Source of the DNA: CAILZL01 sp050248275
GTDB lineage: Bacteria > Pseudomonadota > Gammaproteobacteria > Steroidobacterales > Steroidobacteraceae
Assembly (NCBI GenBank): GCA_050248275.1
Contig: JBFWSR010000015.1
Coordinates: 1 to 64,000 of the forward strand
DNA: 64,000 nucleotides
Reading direction: 5' to 3'
A program made the position numbers and the translations under genes. The notes under the pieces are model-generated. The model saw nothing but the letters and a program-made list of their open reading frames with translations, was not told where the DNA came from and did not search any database. This document shows, one piece after another, positions 17,781-26,121 of this stretch (positions within the stretch are counted from its first letter, which is position 1; each line of letters opens with the position of its first letter).

Positions 17781-18473
17781 TTATTTGCCGGGAGCATTGC
17801 CCCACAGAATCTTGTGCAACTGCACCTGCAGGCGCACCGGCAAACGATCCTGCAAAATCCATTCAGCCAGTTGCGTGGGTGACAACTGTGCATAACTGCT
17901 GCCGAACAACACCATGCAGCGTTCGTGCAATTTGTATTGCTGCAACTGCTGACGGGCCCAGTCGTAATCGGCGCGATCGCACAATACAAACTTCACCTGA
18001 TCGCGCGGCGTCAGCAGCTCGAGGTTTTCATAACGATTGCGGGCCTGCTCGCCGCTGCCGGGTGTTTTCAGATCGACCACGCGCGACACGCGCGAATCGA
18101 CCTGGGCAATGTCGAGCGCGCCGCTGGTTTCCAGCGATACTTGATAACCCGCATCGCATAACGCCTTGAGCAGCGGCATGCAGCCTTTCTGTGCCAATGG
18201 TTCACCGCCCGTGACGCACACATGACTCACCCCGTGAGCAGCCACCTGTTGCAGCACATCGCCAATGGCACGCCACTGTCCGCCATAAAACGCATATTCA
18301 GTATCGCAGTAACTGCAACGCAGTGGGCAACCGGTGAGCCGCACGAACACCGTCGGCCAGCCGGCGCTGTCCGCTTCACCCTGGATGGAGAAAAAGATTT
18401 CAGTCAGCTTGACGCGTTCACTCGCCGCAATGGGATGAGCAATGGCACTGATAGATGACTCGAGCGTGGACAT
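17781..18473 (-). CDS. queE: 7-carboxy-7-deazaguanine synthase
   Basis: Radical SAM enzyme that forms 7-carboxy-7-deazaguanine from 6-carboxytetrahydropterin, the step before QueC. It has 230 residues with the [4Fe-4S] motif CPLRCSYC (C-x3-C-x2-C), EIFFSIQGE at the N-terminus, CVTGGEPL for SAM binding and LETSG. It stands between cpoB and queC, an order common behind tol-pal in gammaproteobacteria. Confidence 0.96.
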   Translation of the reverse strand: MSTLESSISAIAHPIAASERVKLTEIFFSIQGEADSAGWPTVFVRLTGCPLRCSYCDTEYAFYGGQWRAIGDVLQQVAAHGVSHVCVTGGEPLAQKGCMPLLKALCDAGYQVSLETSGALDIAQVDSRVSRVVDLKTPGSGEQARNRYENLELLTPRDQVKFVLCDRADYDWARQQLQQYKLHERCMVLFGSSYAQLSPTQLAEWILQDRLPVRLQVQLHKILWGNAPGK

Positions 18474-18505
18474 GGAAATAAACGCACGGCATATTCGCTG
18501 CCGTA

Positions 18506-19246
18506 TCAGTGCCCTTCGGCCGTCATCTTGGCCAGCCGCTGCTGCGCCAGCTTGGCCGAGTTGCTGTCCGGATATTGATCCGTCACCCGCTGCAGTGCAG
18601 CGCGTGCTTCCTTGTAGCTTTTCAATTCGTACTGGGTGTAACCCAGTTTCAACAGCGCATCGGGCACTTTGGCTGAACCGGGATAGACATCCAGCACCGT
18701 CTGGAAATCGCGTCGCGCCTGCGGATAGTCCTTCAATACGTAATGGGCTTCGCCCAGCCAGTATTGCGCATTATCGAGCAGACCGCTTTGCGGATAACTG
18801 CCCAGAAAACGGGTGAAGGCATCAGCGGCTTCTGCATACTTGCTGTCCTTGAGCAGATTGAATGCCGTCTGATAGGCGTCGCGATCATTGATTTGCGACG
18901 TCGAATAACTGCCGGCCGCAGCCTTGCTGCTTTCCAGTGTTTGCAGACGCTTGTCCAGGTCCGCATACAGATCGCGTTGCTGGTTGCGCACGCCATCCAC
19001 GCTGTGTTGCAGTTCCTCCAGCTGACCACGCAGGCCACGCAGCTCGTTCTGCAGGGCATCGTTCTTCTGCGCCAGCTCGAGCAGGCTCTGATTGTTGATC
19101 ACCCGCTCGATACGCAAAACCCGGCCATCGACTTCCGTCAGTTTTTGCCAGGTCGGATCTTGTTCGCGGGGAGTCGTACAGGCAGTCAACAACAGGCTGC
19201 CGACCAGCCAGAAACCTGCATGGTATTTGTTGATTCTGCGATTCAT
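18506..19246 (-). CDS. cpoB: Cell division coordinator CpoB (YbgF)
   Basis: Periplasmic partner of TolA that links outer-membrane constriction to peptidoglycan synthesis. The 246-residue protein starts with a hydrophobic export signal ending LLLTACTTP, which contains a lipobox-like cysteine. A coiled coil follows (residues about 45-105, LAQKNDALQNELRGLRGQLEEL), then tetratricopeptide repeats (YQTAFNLLKDSKYAEAADAF, QYWLGEAHYVLKDYPQARRDF, LLKLGYTQYELKSYKEARAAL). It follows pal, as expected. Confidence 0.95.
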   Translation of the reverse strand: MNRRINKYHAGFWLVGSLLLTACTTPREQDPTWQKLTEVDGRVLRIERVINNQSLLELAQKNDALQNELRGLRGQLEELQHSVDGVRNQQRDLYADLDKRLQTLESSKAAAGSYSTSQINDRDAYQTAFNLLKDSKYAEAADAFTRFLGSYPQSGLLDNAQYWLGEAHYVLKDYPQARRDFQTVLDVYPGSAKVPDALLKLGYTQYELKSYKEARAALQRVTDQYPDSNSAKLAQQRLAKMTAEGH

Positions 19247-19272
19247 ACGACTCCCACTCCCACTATGATTGC

Positions 19273-19791
19273 TCAGTAACCGAACTCGACGCGGCGGTTC
19301 TTGCTGTAAGCAGATTCATCGTGACCTTCGACGGCCGGACGCTCTTCACCGTAACTGAGCGTCGTCACCTGCGCTTCGGACACACCCTGCAACAGCAGTG
19401 CGCGACGCACGGCCTGAGCGCGACGTTCGCCCAGACCGATGTTGTATTCACGCGAGCCGCGTTCGTCGGCATGACCTTCCAGACGCACCTTCAAGTTGCT
19501 GTTGCTGGACAGGTATTTGGCATGGGCAGCCACCACGCCGCTGTACTCGGACTTGATGTCCGAGCTGTCGTAGTCGAAGTACACCACCATGCCAACCCGC
19601 GCCAGTTCCTGCTTGGCCAGTTGCTCGGCTGTCAGTTGCTGACCGCCCTGGCTGGAGCTGCCCTGATAGCCGGAAGTGTCCGTGCTGGCAGTGGAAGTTT
19701 GGGTTGCAGGGGCTTGGGTTACCGGCGCGGTCTTGCAACCCGCCAGCATCACGACACCCGTCATCAAAACAGCAATCGACACAATGCGCAT
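19273..19791 (-). CDS. pal: Peptidoglycan-associated lipoprotein Pal
   Basis: Outer-membrane lipoprotein of 172 residues binding peptidoglycan and TolB. It has the lipobox MLAGC at about residues 15-19, a Ser/Thr/Gln-rich linker, and an OmpA-type domain (VYFDYDSSDIKSEY, LEGHADERGSREYNIGLGERRA, SYGEERP). ATG 19791 is preferred because GGAG is 7 bases upstream; two ATGs slightly upstream lie in or before that site. Confidence 0.96.
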   Translation of the reverse strand: MRIVSIAVLMTGVVMLAGCKTAPVTQAPATQTSTASTDTSGYQGSSSQGGQQLTAEQLAKQELARVGMVVYFDYDSSDIKSEYSGVVAAHAKYLSSNSNLKVRLEGHADERGSREYNIGLGERRAQAVRRALLLQGVSEAQVTTLSYGEERPAVEGHDESAYSKNRRVEFGY

Positions 19792-19906
19792 TGGCATGCT
19801 CCTCATCAAACCGAATCAGTGAAAAGAACAAAAAAACAAAACTTGAGCCGTTGATTCTGCCATATGGAAATCGGACCCGCAGCCTTGTTTCACGTCGCCT
19901 GAGAGC

Positions 19907-21214
19907 TCATTTTGCCGGCAGAGGACCCCACACCGGTTCACGCACATCGCCGCTGGTCGCCCCCATTTTCTGCTGCGACCGGCCATCACTGGACACCAGC
20001 GCCAGAATGCCCCGGCCGCGATCCTGAGTGGCATAGATCAATTGCGCGCCGTTGGGTGCAAAACTCGGACTCTCGTCCTGACGGCCCTTGGTCAGCACCT
20101 GTAGCGCATTGGTCTTGAGGTCCAGGATGCCGATGTTGAAACCATTGCCGGTTTGGGTCACCACGGCCAGTTGTTTGCCGTCCGGCGAGAGGCGTGGACG
20201 GGCGTTGTACTTGCCCTCGAAGGTCACGCGTCGGGGGGCGCTCCGTGGATCATTCACATTCACCTCATAGATTTGCGGCGAGCCGGAACGGTCGGAGGTG
20301 TAGTACAGCCGGCCGCCATCCAGCGACCATGTCGGCTCGGTGTCGATGCCGGGATCAAAACTCATGCGGGTCAGCATCTGCGTGGCCAGTTCCAGAACAT
20401 AGACATCCACATCGCCATCCTTGCGCGACAGGGTCAGCGCCAGTTTCTTGCCGTCGGGCGACCAGGCAGGCGCGCCATTGATACCGGCGCGGGCCGATAC
20501 CTTGGTGCGCACGCCGGTGGCCAGCGTCTGCACCCAGATGGCGGCAGCCTTGTTCTCGAACGAGACATACGCCAGGTTCTGGCCATCGGGCGACCAGGCA
20601 GGCGACATGATGGGTTCGCCGGAATTGGCGATCACGCGCGGATTGGCGCCATCGGCATCGGCCACGGTCAATTTGTAGCGCTGACTGGGCGGCGAACCTT
20701 CCACGTTCAGATAGGCCACGCGAGTCGAGAAGACGCCGGGAATACCGGTAAGCTGCTCGAAGATCAGGTCGGCAATGCGATGCGCCGTGGCACGCAATGC
20801 GGAAGTTGTCGAACTGATGCGTTGTCCGAGCAGGCGTTGGCCGTTGAACACGTTGTACAGCTCGAACTGCACGTCATAACGATCCACGCCGTCGGGCGCC
20901 AGTTTGCCCACTGCGATGAAATTGCTCTTGAGCAGACGCCAGTCGGCAAACTGGATCTGATCGCCGGAGGTCGGCTTTTCGATCATGTCGCGGCGTTCCA
21001 GCGGCGCAAACCGGCCACTGCGCGCCAGGTCGTTCTGAATCACCTCGGCCACATCGACGGTGGGCATTACCGGTCCCGGTACGCCAAACGGCACCACCGC
21101 AATCGGGATGGCATCGTTCAGCCCCTGAGTGATTTCCACCACCAGTTGCGCCTGTGCCCGGATGGACAACAACAGACCCAGCGTCAAGGCGCACATGCGA
21201 ATGACTGACTTCAT
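19907..21214 (-). CDS. tolB: Tol-Pal system beta-propeller protein TolB
   Basis: Periplasmic protein of 435 residues linking Pal to TolA. A signal peptide (MKSVIRMCALTLGLLLSIRAQA) is followed by the N-terminal alpha/beta domain (AVVPFGVPG, ARSGRFAPLERRDM) and a six-bladed propeller with repeated SPAWSPDGQNLAYVS, APAWSPDGKKLALTLS, EPTWSLDGGRLYYTSD, RPRLSPDGKQLAVVTQ and SPSFAPNGAQLIYAT. The start is 2 bases after the tolA stop. Confidence 0.97.
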   Translation of the reverse strand: MKSVIRMCALTLGLLLSIRAQAQLVVEITQGLNDAIPIAVVPFGVPGPVMPTVDVAEVIQNDLARSGRFAPLERRDMIEKPTSGDQIQFADWRLLKSNFIAVGKLAPDGVDRYDVQFELYNVFNGQRLLGQRISSTTSALRATAHRIADLIFEQLTGIPGVFSTRVAYLNVEGSPPSQRYKLTVADADGANPRVIANSGEPIMSPAWSPDGQNLAYVSFENKAAAIWVQTLATGVRTKVSARAGINGAPAWSPDGKKLALTLSRKDGDVDVYVLELATQMLTRMSFDPGIDTEPTWSLDGGRLYYTSDRSGSPQIYEVNVNDPRSAPRRVTFEGKYNARPRLSPDGKQLAVVTQTGNGFNIGILDLKTNALQVLTKGRQDESPSFAPNGAQLIYATQDRGRGILALVSSDGRSQQKMGATSGDVREPVWGPLPAK

Positions 21215-21216
21215 CC

Positions 21217-22071
21217 CTACTCCGCAGGCTTGAAAATGAATAAAAGGTTTCGTTCGAACAGACGCGGATCGGGCGGCGCCGGCAAGGGTGAGGCCCGTTG
21301 CACCGCCGCTTCGATCGAAGTGCGTACTGCAGCATCGCCATTACAGCGCCCCACTTCCACCGACAACACCGTACCCCCACTGGCCTGCGCCACTTTCACT
21401 TCGCACTCCAGACCGGACCTCGCCGTTGGCGGCTTGATCCAGTTACGCATGACTTTCTGCTGGATCAGCGCCACATACTGATTGAGCAAACCGGCATTTA
21501 CCGCATTGGCCCGCCCTTCTTCGGCAGCCAGTTGCGCCTTGAGTTCCGCCTGCGCCCTGGCATCCGCATCGGCCTGGCGTTTCAATTCGGCCTCACGCTG
21601 CTTTTGCTGTATGTCGGCCAGACGTTTTTTTTCCATTTCCTGCTGCTGTTGTTTCTGCTGCTCAGCCTTGCGCTGCTGTTCGAGCTTTTTCTGCTCGGCT
21701 TCCGCCGCGAGCTGCTGGCGTTCTTTTTCCTGAGTCTGTTTCAGTTCGAGCTGCTGCTGTTTGAGCTGTTCCTGTCTAATGCGCTCCTGCTCCTGACGCT
21801 GTTTTTCCAGCTCTTCCTGCTTGCGGTTGTTTTCTTCGCTGGGCGGCGACGGCGGAGTGGGCGCCGCCTGCTGCCTGGCCAGTTGATTCAGCGTGTTGCG
21901 ATCCACCAGCACGGCGTTGATGGCCAGTTGCGGCACAATGGCCTGCCGGGTGTTCCAGTTGAACCCGACCAACAATACACCCAACAGTACATGGATCAGC
22001 AGCGCGCCACCCAGGTACTTCAATGAGTACGCCGAGTCGTCATTCCAGCGCTCCTGCCGCGTGAGGTTCAT
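21217..22071 (-). CDS. tolA: TolA envelope-spanning protein
   Basis: Inner-membrane protein of 284 residues. One helix near residues 20-40 (GGALLIHVLLGVLLVGFNW) is followed by a long Lys/Gln/Glu/Ala-rich helical region (about residues 75-195) and a C-terminal globular domain (YVALIQQKVMRNWIKPP, LECEVKVAQASGGTVLSVEV) that contacts TolB, Pal or CpoB. ATG 22071 (MNLTRQERW) is 10 bases after the tolR stop; an in-frame ATG inside tolR is unlikely. The glutamine-rich repeats are codon-biased and a likely site of length variation. Confidence 0.95.
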   Translation of the reverse strand: MNLTRQERWNDDSAYSLKYLGGALLIHVLLGVLLVGFNWNTRQAIVPQLAINAVLVDRNTLNQLARQQAAPTPPSPPSEENNRKQEELEKQRQEQERIRQEQLKQQQLELKQTQEKERQQLAAEAEQKKLEQQRKAEQQKQQQQEMEKKRLADIQQKQREAELKRQADADARAQAELKAQLAAEEGRANAVNAGLLNQYVALIQQKVMRNWIKPPTARSGLECEVKVAQASGGTVLSVEVGRCNGDAAVRTSIEAAVQRASPLPAPPDPRLFERNLLFIFKPAE

Positions 22072-22081
22072 GGGCGGATGC

Positions 22082-22534
22082 TTACCTGGCTTTACGCCGT
22101 GCATCGGCTGCCGTCGCCGGATCGGTGACAAAGCCCACCTGCGATGCGCCCGCCCGCTGCAACAACACCATGCCCTGCACCACCTGGCCGTAAGGCACTG
22201 CGGTATCGGCTTTCACCAATACGGTAGTGGTCGGCTCGCGACGCAACACGGCTGCCACCCGTTCGGTCACCGTGTCGGCATCCAGCGCCTGTTCCTGATT
22301 GCTGCCGATACTCAGGTAGTAATGGCCATTGCGATCCACGCTCAATATCAAAGGCGGTTGGTTTCGAGCATTGGGCGGCAAGGGCTCGGCGCCGGCCTTG
22401 GGCAGTTCCACCTTGATGCCCTGCGACATCAGCGGCGCAGTGATCATGAAAATGATCAGCAGCACCAGCATCACGTCGATGTAAGGCACGACATTGATTT
22501 CACCCATCAGCTTGCGGCCACGTCGCATCGCCAT
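22082..22534 (-). CDS. tolR: Tol-Pal proton channel subunit TolR
   Basis: ExbD/TolR family, about 150 residues. It has a single transmembrane segment with the conserved aspartate (INVVPYIDVMLVLLIIFMIT) and a periplasmic domain with the TolR signature. It forms with TolQ the proton-driven motor that energises TolA. It starts 3 bases after tolQ. Confidence 0.96.
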   Translation of the reverse strand: MAMRRGRKLMGEINVVPYIDVMLVLLIIFMITAPLMSQGIKVELPKAGAEPLPPNARNQPPLILSVDRNGHYYLSIGSNQEQALDADTVTERVAAVLRREPTTTVLVKADTAVPYGQVVQGMVLLQRAGASQVGFVTDPATAADARRKAR

Positions 22535-22537
22535 GCG

Positions 22538-23236
22538 TCAAACCTCTTTGTTGGCCGCAGCCGGACGCGCTGCCGCGCTACGCTGCAGGATCGTGGACAG
22601 CTCTTCAACGAAGGTGTCGTAACGCAGCTCCAGACGGCTGACCTGATCGGCATAACGGTTATAGAAAATCACCGCGGGAATCGCTGCAAACAGGCCCATC
22701 GCCGTGGCCACCAGGGCCTCGGAAATGCCAGGAGCCACCTGCGCCAGCGTCACCTGCGCCGCATTGCCCAGGCCGTGAAAGGCGCTCATGATGCCCCACA
22801 CCGTACCGAACAGGCCCACATACGGACTGGTCGAACCGATGGTCGCCAGCATCGACAGACTTTTTTCCAGGCGATCGGTTTCCTTGAGCAAGGCGGCGCG
22901 CATGGCGCGGCGGCTGCCTTCGATGATCTGATCGGAACCGATCGCCCCATGTTGCCGCATGCGGCCGAATTCGCGAAAGCCGGATTCGAAAATGCTCGCC
23001 ACACCGCGGGCGCGCCCTTTGTGGGCTTCGAGCCGCCGATACATGGCGGAGAGATCGCCGCCCGACCAGAATTCATCCTCGAACCTGTCGGCTTCGGTGC
23101 GGGTCTTGATCAGCTCGGAACGCTTGCGCAGGATGATCATCCAGGACATCACTGATGCAGCAAGCAACAAGGCCATCACCAATTGCACGATCACACTGGC
23201 ATCACGCACCAACTCGAACACCGACAAATCATTCAT
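22538..23236 (-). CDS. tolQ: Tol-Pal proton channel subunit TolQ
   Basis: ExbB/TolQ/MotA family, 232 residues with three helices: ASVIVQLVMALLLAASVMSW near the N-terminus, then STSPYVGLFGTVWGIMSAF and ALVATAMGLFAAIPAVIFYN, the two conserved channel helices. The start overlaps the ybgC stop by ATGA. Confidence 0.97.
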   Translation of the reverse strand: MNDLSVFELVRDASVIVQLVMALLLAASVMSWMIILRKRSELIKTRTEADRFEDEFWSGGDLSAMYRRLEAHKGRARGVASIFESGFREFGRMRQHGAIGSDQIIEGSRRAMRAALLKETDRLEKSLSMLATIGSTSPYVGLFGTVWGIMSAFHGLGNAAQVTLAQVAPGISEALVATAMGLFAAIPAVIFYNRYADQVSRLELRYDTFVEELSTILQRSAAARPAAANKEV

Positions 23237-23658
23237 ACCTGCAAACTCCCGATAACCACTTGCGGCAAGGCTTTGGGCCGGAAACTTCCGGCATCAATGC
23301 AGCCTACCTTGACCGTGCCATCCAACAACAATTCGCCACCCACCGCATCGCGATAGATGCGCTGTTCAAAACTCAGACTCACTTTGCCGATCTCGGTCAC
23401 GCGGCAATGCACCTGCAACTGATCGCCGTAGCGGGCCGGACGCCGGTAATTGGCTTGCACCTGCGCCACGACCATCAACACATTCAGTTGTTCCTTGAGC
23501 ATGGTTTGTTCCACGCCCAAGGCACGCAGCCATTCGGTGCGCGCACGTTCCATGAACCGGAGATAGTTGGCGTAGTACACCACGCCGCCGGCATCGGTAT
23601 CTTCCCAATATACGCGCACCGGCCATACGAATTCGGGCCCGACCGACTCTGCCATCAT
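23233..23658 (-). CDS. ybgC: Acyl-CoA thioesterase YbgC
   Basis: Hot-dog fold thioesterase of 141 residues, encoded at the head of the tol-pal operon in most gammaproteobacteria. The signature is VYWEDTDAGGVVYYANYLRFMERARTEWL, with the catalytic aspartate in EDTDAGG. It acts on short-chain or fatty acyl-CoA/ACP. It overlaps ruvB and tolQ by four bases each, joining repair and envelope genes in one transcriptional unit. Confidence 0.95.
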   Translation of the reverse strand: MMAESVGPEFVWPVRVYWEDTDAGGVVYYANYLRFMERARTEWLRALGVEQTMLKEQLNVLMVVAQVQANYRRPARYGDQLQVHCRVTEIGKVSLSFEQRIYRDAVGGELLLDGTVKVGCIDAGSFRPKALPQVVIGSLQV

Positions 23659-24698
23659 GCCTCGCCCTCACGAAACAAGTCCGGCGTCGCCGTGCGTTCC
23701 GGCAGTTTGAGGCCAAAATGCAGATAGGCGCTGCGTGTCGCCATGCGGCCACGTGCGGTGCGCATCAGAAAGCCCTGCTGGATCAGGTACGGTTCGATCA
23801 CGTCTTCGATGGTGCCGCGTTCTTCGCCGAGCATGGCGGCCATGCTTTCCACACCCACCGGTCCGCCATCGAATTTTTCCATGATGGCCAGCAGCAGCTT
23901 GCGATCCATCACATCGAAACCCTGCGGATCGACATCCAGCATGTCCAGCGCGGCCTGGGCAATCTTGCCGCTCACCGCGCCACCGGCCTTGACTTCGGCG
24001 TAATCGCGCACGCGCCGCAACAGACGATTGGCAATGCGCGGCGTACCGCGCGAGCGCAGCGCAATATGACTGGCGCCATCGGCATCCATCTGCACGCCCA
24101 GTATCGACGCCGAGCGCTGCACGATGGAAGTCAGGTCCGCCACGTTATAAAACTCCAGGCGCTGCACAATGCCGAAACGATCACGCAACGGCGAGGTCAG
24201 CAAACCGGCACGCGTGGTCGCGCCCACCAGCGTAAACGGCGGCAGATCGAGTTTGATGGAACGTGCTGCTGGACCTTCACCGATCATGATGTCGAGCTGA
24301 TAGTCCTCCATCGCCGGATACAGGATTTCTTCCACCACCGGACTGAGGCGATGAATCTCATCGACAAACAGCACATCGTGGGCCTGCAGATTGGTCAGCA
24401 GCGCCGCCAGGTCGCCGGGACGTTCAATCACCGGGCCGGAGGTCTGTTTGAGCCCCACCCCCAATTCGTTGGCGATGATGTTGGCCAGCGTGGTCTTGCC
24501 CAGTCCGGGCGGCCCGAAGATCAGCACATGATCGAGCGCTTCGCTGCGCTTGCGCGCCGCTTCGATGAAGATTTCCATCTGCATGCGCACCGCTGACTGG
24601 CCCACATAGTCGGCCAGTTTTTTCGGACGCACGGCACGATCGTAGGTCTCGTCCTCGCCCTGCTCGCCTGCGGAGATGATGCGGTCTTGCTGAACCAT
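23655..24698 (-). CDS. ruvB: Holliday junction branch migration ATPase RuvB
   Basis: AAA+ motor of 347 residues that drives Holliday junction migration with RuvA. Walker A is GPPGLGKTT, Walker B is LFVDEIHRLSP, the sensor is GATTRAGLLTSPLRDRFG, and the C-terminal winged helix has GPVGVESMAAMLGEERGTIEDV. The start overlaps the last base of the ruvA stop (TAATG). Confidence 0.98.
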   Translation of the reverse strand: MVQQDRIISAGEQGEDETYDRAVRPKKLADYVGQSAVRMQMEIFIEAARKRSEALDHVLIFGPPGLGKTTLANIIANELGVGLKQTSGPVIERPGDLAALLTNLQAHDVLFVDEIHRLSPVVEEILYPAMEDYQLDIMIGEGPAARSIKLDLPPFTLVGATTRAGLLTSPLRDRFGIVQRLEFYNVADLTSIVQRSASILGVQMDADGASHIALRSRGTPRIANRLLRRVRDYAEVKAGGAVSGKIAQAALDMLDVDPQGFDVMDRKLLLAIMEKFDGGPVGVESMAAMLGEERGTIEDVIEPYLIQQGFLMRTARGRMATRSAYLHFGLKLPERTATPDLFREGEA

Positions 24699-25315
24699 TA
24701 TTTCTGTACCGCCGCTTTGAGTGCATGCCGGATGATGTCTTCCACGCTTTGTACACCGGGATCAACGGCCTTGAGCAATCGGGTGATTTCGGCAGGTTTG
24801 TAACCCAATGCCAGCAGCGCACTGAAGGCTTCGCTCTGCGCACCGCCGCTGGTCTGGCCTGCAACCTGTGCAAACTGCGACAGACCGGCTCCGCCATGAA
24901 CAGAGTCACCGAAGCCCTTGACACGATCACGCATCTCGATCAGCAGCCGTTCGGCGGTCTTGCGGCCGACGCCCGGAATGCGCACCAGTGCATCGGCATT
25001 TTCGGCAGTCACGCACATCAGTAATTCATCGACATGGATGCCGGACAGGATCGACAGGGCCAGCCTGGGACCGATACCCGACACCTTCAGCAACTCGCGG
25101 AACATGCGCCGCTCACGATCCGTACCGAAACCGAACAGGATATGCGCATCTTCACGCACCACCAGATGCGTGAACAACGACACTTCCGTCCCCACGGCGG
25201 GCAATCCATAGAAAGTGGACATGGGCGCATCGAGCTCATAACCCACGCCATCCACGTCCACCACCAATTGTGGCGGATGTTTGGCGTGCAACCTGCCGCG
25301 CAAGAAACTGATCAT
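24698..25315 (-). CDS. ruvA: Holliday junction-binding protein RuvA
   Basis: Tetrameric junction-binding subunit, 205 residues. It starts MISFLRGRL at ATG 25315, overlapping the ruvC stop. The OB domain contains DVDGVGYEL, followed by helix-hairpin-helix motifs KVSGIGPRLALSIL and RIPGVGRKTAERLL, and the C-terminal domain III that binds RuvB (AFSALLALGYKPAEI). Confidence 0.97.
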   Translation of the reverse strand: MISFLRGRLHAKHPPQLVVDVDGVGYELDAPMSTFYGLPAVGTEVSLFTHLVVREDAHILFGFGTDRERRMFRELLKVSGIGPRLALSILSGIHVDELLMCVTAENADALVRIPGVGRKTAERLLIEMRDRVKGFGDSVHGGAGLSQFAQVAGQTSGGAQSEAFSALLALGYKPAEITRLLKAVDPGVQSVEDIIRHALKAAVQK

Positions 25316-25836
25316 CGTCTGCTCACCCGCGTCGTGACAGAGGCATTCAGTAAACCATGCAAACGGCGCGAATGCGCATGGCACAGGGCAATGGCAATCG
25401 CGTCGGCGGCGTCCGCACCCAGTTCACCCGTCAGCTTCAGCAAACGTTTGACCATCAACTGCACTTGCCTTTTTTCAGCGGCGCCGGTGCCGACCACCGC
25501 CTGTTTCACTTCGCGGGGCGCATATTCGAACACGCTGGCCGACACCCCAAAGGTGCCGCTCAATGCCGCGCCGCGCGCCTGGCCCAGCTTCAGGGCGCTG
25601 TCGGCGTTGCGATGCATGAACACCCGCTCAATGGCCACTTCGTCCGGTTGATGTTCGGCCACCAGTTCGGCCACGCCCTTGAATATCTGTTGCAGGCGTG
25701 CCGGAAAATCGCTGCCTTCGGCGCGGATACCGCCACTGACCACATAGCGAATCTGTCCGGCATCGCAATCGAGCACTGCAAAACCCGTGATGCGTGAACC
25801 GGGGTCCAGGCCGAGAATGCGCGCCCGCAACGCCAC
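25312..25836 (-). CDS. ruvC: Holliday junction resolvase RuvC
   Basis: Endonuclease resolving Holliday junctions with RuvAB. Acidic catalytic residues appear in ILGLDPGS, AIERVF and GADAADAIAIALCHA. GTG 25836 gives 174 residues, matching E. coli (173). A TTG two codons later is also possible, and an ATG at 25935 would add 33 basic residues not found in the family; the ribosome-binding site is not decisive. It heads the ruvCAB-tol operon. No yebC gene precedes it; relA is divergent. Confidence 0.93.
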   Translation of the reverse strand: MALRARILGLDPGSRITGFAVLDCDAGQIRYVVSGGIRAEGSDFPARLQQIFKGVAELVAEHQPDEVAIERVFMHRNADSALKLGQARGAALSGTFGVSASVFEYAPREVKQAVVGTGAAEKRQVQLMVKRLLKLTGELGADAADAIAIALCHAHSRRLHGLLNASVTTRVSRR

Positions 25837-26121
25837 ATTGAGCGCCGGCCTGGACTGCAACTCGTCCAGGCTGTTGAGCCGATGCGGCGAACGACGCACT
25901 TTGCGTGCAGCCAGGGCGCGACTACGCATGGTCATTCAGTCCCCAAAGAGTTGAATAACCCGGATTCATCCGGCACTGCCGACCGCAGGATGCGATATGC
26001 GCGCAATAACAAAACCCCAGCCTTAAATAACCAAGTCGAAGCATCACGACGGCGGTCGCTCTGCAAGCCTCGCGTATGATACCGGCATTATTTCCAGTAT
26101 GGGGCAGCATGAGGATCAAGC